Assembly (NCBI GenBank): GCA_009823395.1
Contig: CM020512.1
Location: forward strand, 5,709,405-5,773,404
From: Thamnaconus septentrionalis
Taxonomy: Eukaryota > Chordata > Actinopteri > Tetraodontiformes > Monacanthidae
DNA length: 64,000 bases
Reading direction: 5' to 3'
The notes beneath the pieces are model-generated. The model did not search any database. It was not told the origin of the DNA and saw only the letters and a list, made by a program, of their open reading frames with translations. Position numbers and translations under genes: made by a program. Below, one piece after another: positions 62,305 through 64,000 of this stretch; within the stretch, counting starts at the first letter, position 1, and the number at the start of each line of letters is the position of its first letter.

Positions 62305-63836
62305 AATTTCCTGGATATTGTGCAAAGTATTGTATTGCTCCTGATTTCACCTTGTTTTCCGCCCTCTGCTTGCATTAACAACACAGTGTGTTTTTATGTG
62401 TAATAAAATCGGAGTTGTACGCTCCCCTTTCAGCAGAAGGTGGCGCTGCACAGTGGCCGGGATTTGTTGTAAGGTCGAGGCAGAAGTGACAAAAAATGTG
62501 GCGGCTTCAAATCTGCACTCGCAGCTTTTCAAGGATCAACTTGTCGTGTGCTTTTTTTGTTGTTGTTCCCTTGTTATGACATGATGAACACGACGGTCGG
62601 AAGTGATGAAGCACCATTTCTAATTAAGGCGGGATTTTGGAGTTTGATCTTCAGCCCTCCCGACCAAACCCTCAGTGAAGTGCCCTCCAATTAAGCCTTG
62701 CTGAGGCTTCCAGGCTTCTAGTTACAGTCCAGTTAACTTATTATCCTGTAATCCTGTTTGGTTTTGGTCGGGAGAAACCAACTGTTTACGAACCCTTATA
62801 TAAGCCTAAAGTTAAAGGTCTGTGTGAAAGTAGATGCGATAAGGCTGAAGACGACCAGACTCTGCGGTGAATAGCTCAGCAGGGTAAAAAAAAAATCAGA
62901 TTCTGCCGGTGCAGGTGGGACTTTGTATCCAATGAGATCAGAATGTGGAAACGTAGATGAAGGAAGAGCGGCTGAGGAAGCAGGTGTGTGCTTCGTGTGG
63001 GGATGCAAAAAACAAATGCAAAATTCACTTTCTTAATGTTTTCTAACGTCCTACTTCTCTCTGTAACTTACTATCTGTTGCTTTCCTGGTCTTATTTTTT
63101 TTTCCAGCTTTCCTGTTTCTCGCTTTTTGTAAACATCTTGACCGTTCGGACCTTGGCAGGTCAGCATGATGGAACCCACCCGTGGCATTCTTTGCTCTGC
63201 GCTTCATTTATCCAAGTCAGATTGTTCCTTTTAACTTGGTAGGTGTTTTGGATGCTATTGGAGCCAAGATTCCAATCGCTGGGACTAATTTCAACATAAC
63301 TCCTCCACCAGAATGTTAGTAAAAGACTATCTTTGGAGGATGCTTCAGGCCTGGGCGTGTTTGACCCCGACCTGTGCCCAAGAGTGTGTGGCACGAGCTG
63401 CTGTACACATCACGAGCATTGAAGATGCCAAAGCTGGCAAAACAGTTGATGTTCATATTGGCAGAGTGAGGAAACAAATCCATCAATCTGCACAAGTGCA
63501 GAGACACATTCATTCACAATCAACACCAACCAATTCTTGTGTAATGGTGGTTTTGCAAACCAACGTGATGTGCAGCGCCACCTACTGCATTTGTCGTACA
63601 CGCCAGGGGAGTAGAGCCAAGGGGAGGACCCACGTGGGCCAAGCGGTTGCGTCCAGCGTGAACACCGTCAGTTAGTCACTGTTGGTGTTGCAACGGTTGA
63701 GTTTTGTTTCGCTTCATTGGCTTCAAGGTTTGCGCTTGATGCTGCGTCGGAAGCGTGTTTCTGTCCCAGGATTCCTCCCTGCTGCTTGCTTTGTTGTGTG
63801 TCTTCAGCTGATGCGAGTGTTCTTTTAACAACAGAG

Positions 63837-63840
<4 letters not shown>

Positions 63841-63877
<37 letters not shown>
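63841..63877. repeat. (GT)n microsatellite
   Basis: A perfect GT run of about 18 units. Confidence 0.97.
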
Positions 63878-63878
<1 letters not shown>

Positions 63879-64000
63879 ACCTACGATAACCAGTATGTCC
63901 ATCTGTGAAAAGAGAAGCAAAAACAAATGATTTGTGAAGGCTTTGTGATGGACCGCATGCTGCGTCTGTGTGTGCATGTGTGTGCATGCGCGTGCACACT

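Larger units (their letters stand above)
60740..64000 (+). other. First intron of the semaphorin-like gene (to window end)
   Basis: No second exon is recognisable, so the intron probably continues past the edge. It holds a compound CT/CA repeat (60823-60913), CA (62241-62301) and GT (63841-63877) repeats, and a further GT-rich edge from about 63968. The frame at 63313-63675 has no domain I can identify. Confidence 0.45.

Noticed and set aside
63313..63675. 120-codon + frame near the right edge as a second exon of the semaphorin-like gene
   Set aside because: It does not contain sema-domain sequence and shows no proper acceptor in the needed phase.

Overview
This window is vertebrate nuclear DNA and almost certainly from a teleost fish. 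It has GT-AG introns, GC-rich coding exons in AT-richer surroundings, very many CA/GT microsatellites, and fish-type repeat remnants (a non-LTR retroposon tail, a hAT-like element and short DNA-transposon ends). Three genes can be read through on the + strand. The set rad54l2, tmem115, rhoa and a class-3-semaphorin-like first exon matches the gene content of human 3p21.

Layout. 1-3450: repeat-rich DNA with no gene I can support. 3480-29757: rad54l2 (ARIP4, a SNF2/Rad54-like nuclear ATPase), 22 coding exons, a 10.5-kb first intron and a 3-kb 3' UTR. 31545-31912: an AT microsatellite joined to DNA-transposon remnants. 32100-37087: tmem115 (Golgi membrane protein), three coding exons. 37849-40217: a minus-strand tRNA array with five initiator tRNA-Met genes, four intact and one decayed tRNA-Arg(CCT), a retroposon insertion, and a large imperfect inverted repeat whose ends are tRNA-Met fragments. 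40600-51609: rhoa, with a non-coding first exon, four coding exons, duplicated segments in intron 1 and a 608-bp hAT-like element just upstream of the start-codon exon. 54600-54925: an isolated promoter-like block with TATA, MEF2-type and CCAAT motifs. 60634-60739: the first coding exon of a secreted protein, probably a class 3 semaphorin (sema3f-like), whose intron runs off the window.

Points of most interest. (1) Each tRNA-Arg(CCT) lies 6 bp upstream of a tRNA-iMet with no T-run between them and a TTTT only after the iMet, so they are probably transcribed as Arg-iMet dimers. (2) rad54l2 and tmem115 each have one apparent single-base frameshift beside a C or G run (one gain, one loss), while all other exon phases agree; this points to sequence errors or recent indels. 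(3) A hAT-like insertion ends 46 bp before the rhoa start-codon exon. (4) A large inverted repeat borders the tRNA array.

The three genes act in unrelated processes (chromatin/DNA-topology ATPase, Golgi trafficking, Rho signalling). Nothing suggests an operon or shared pathway; the link is ancestral synteny.
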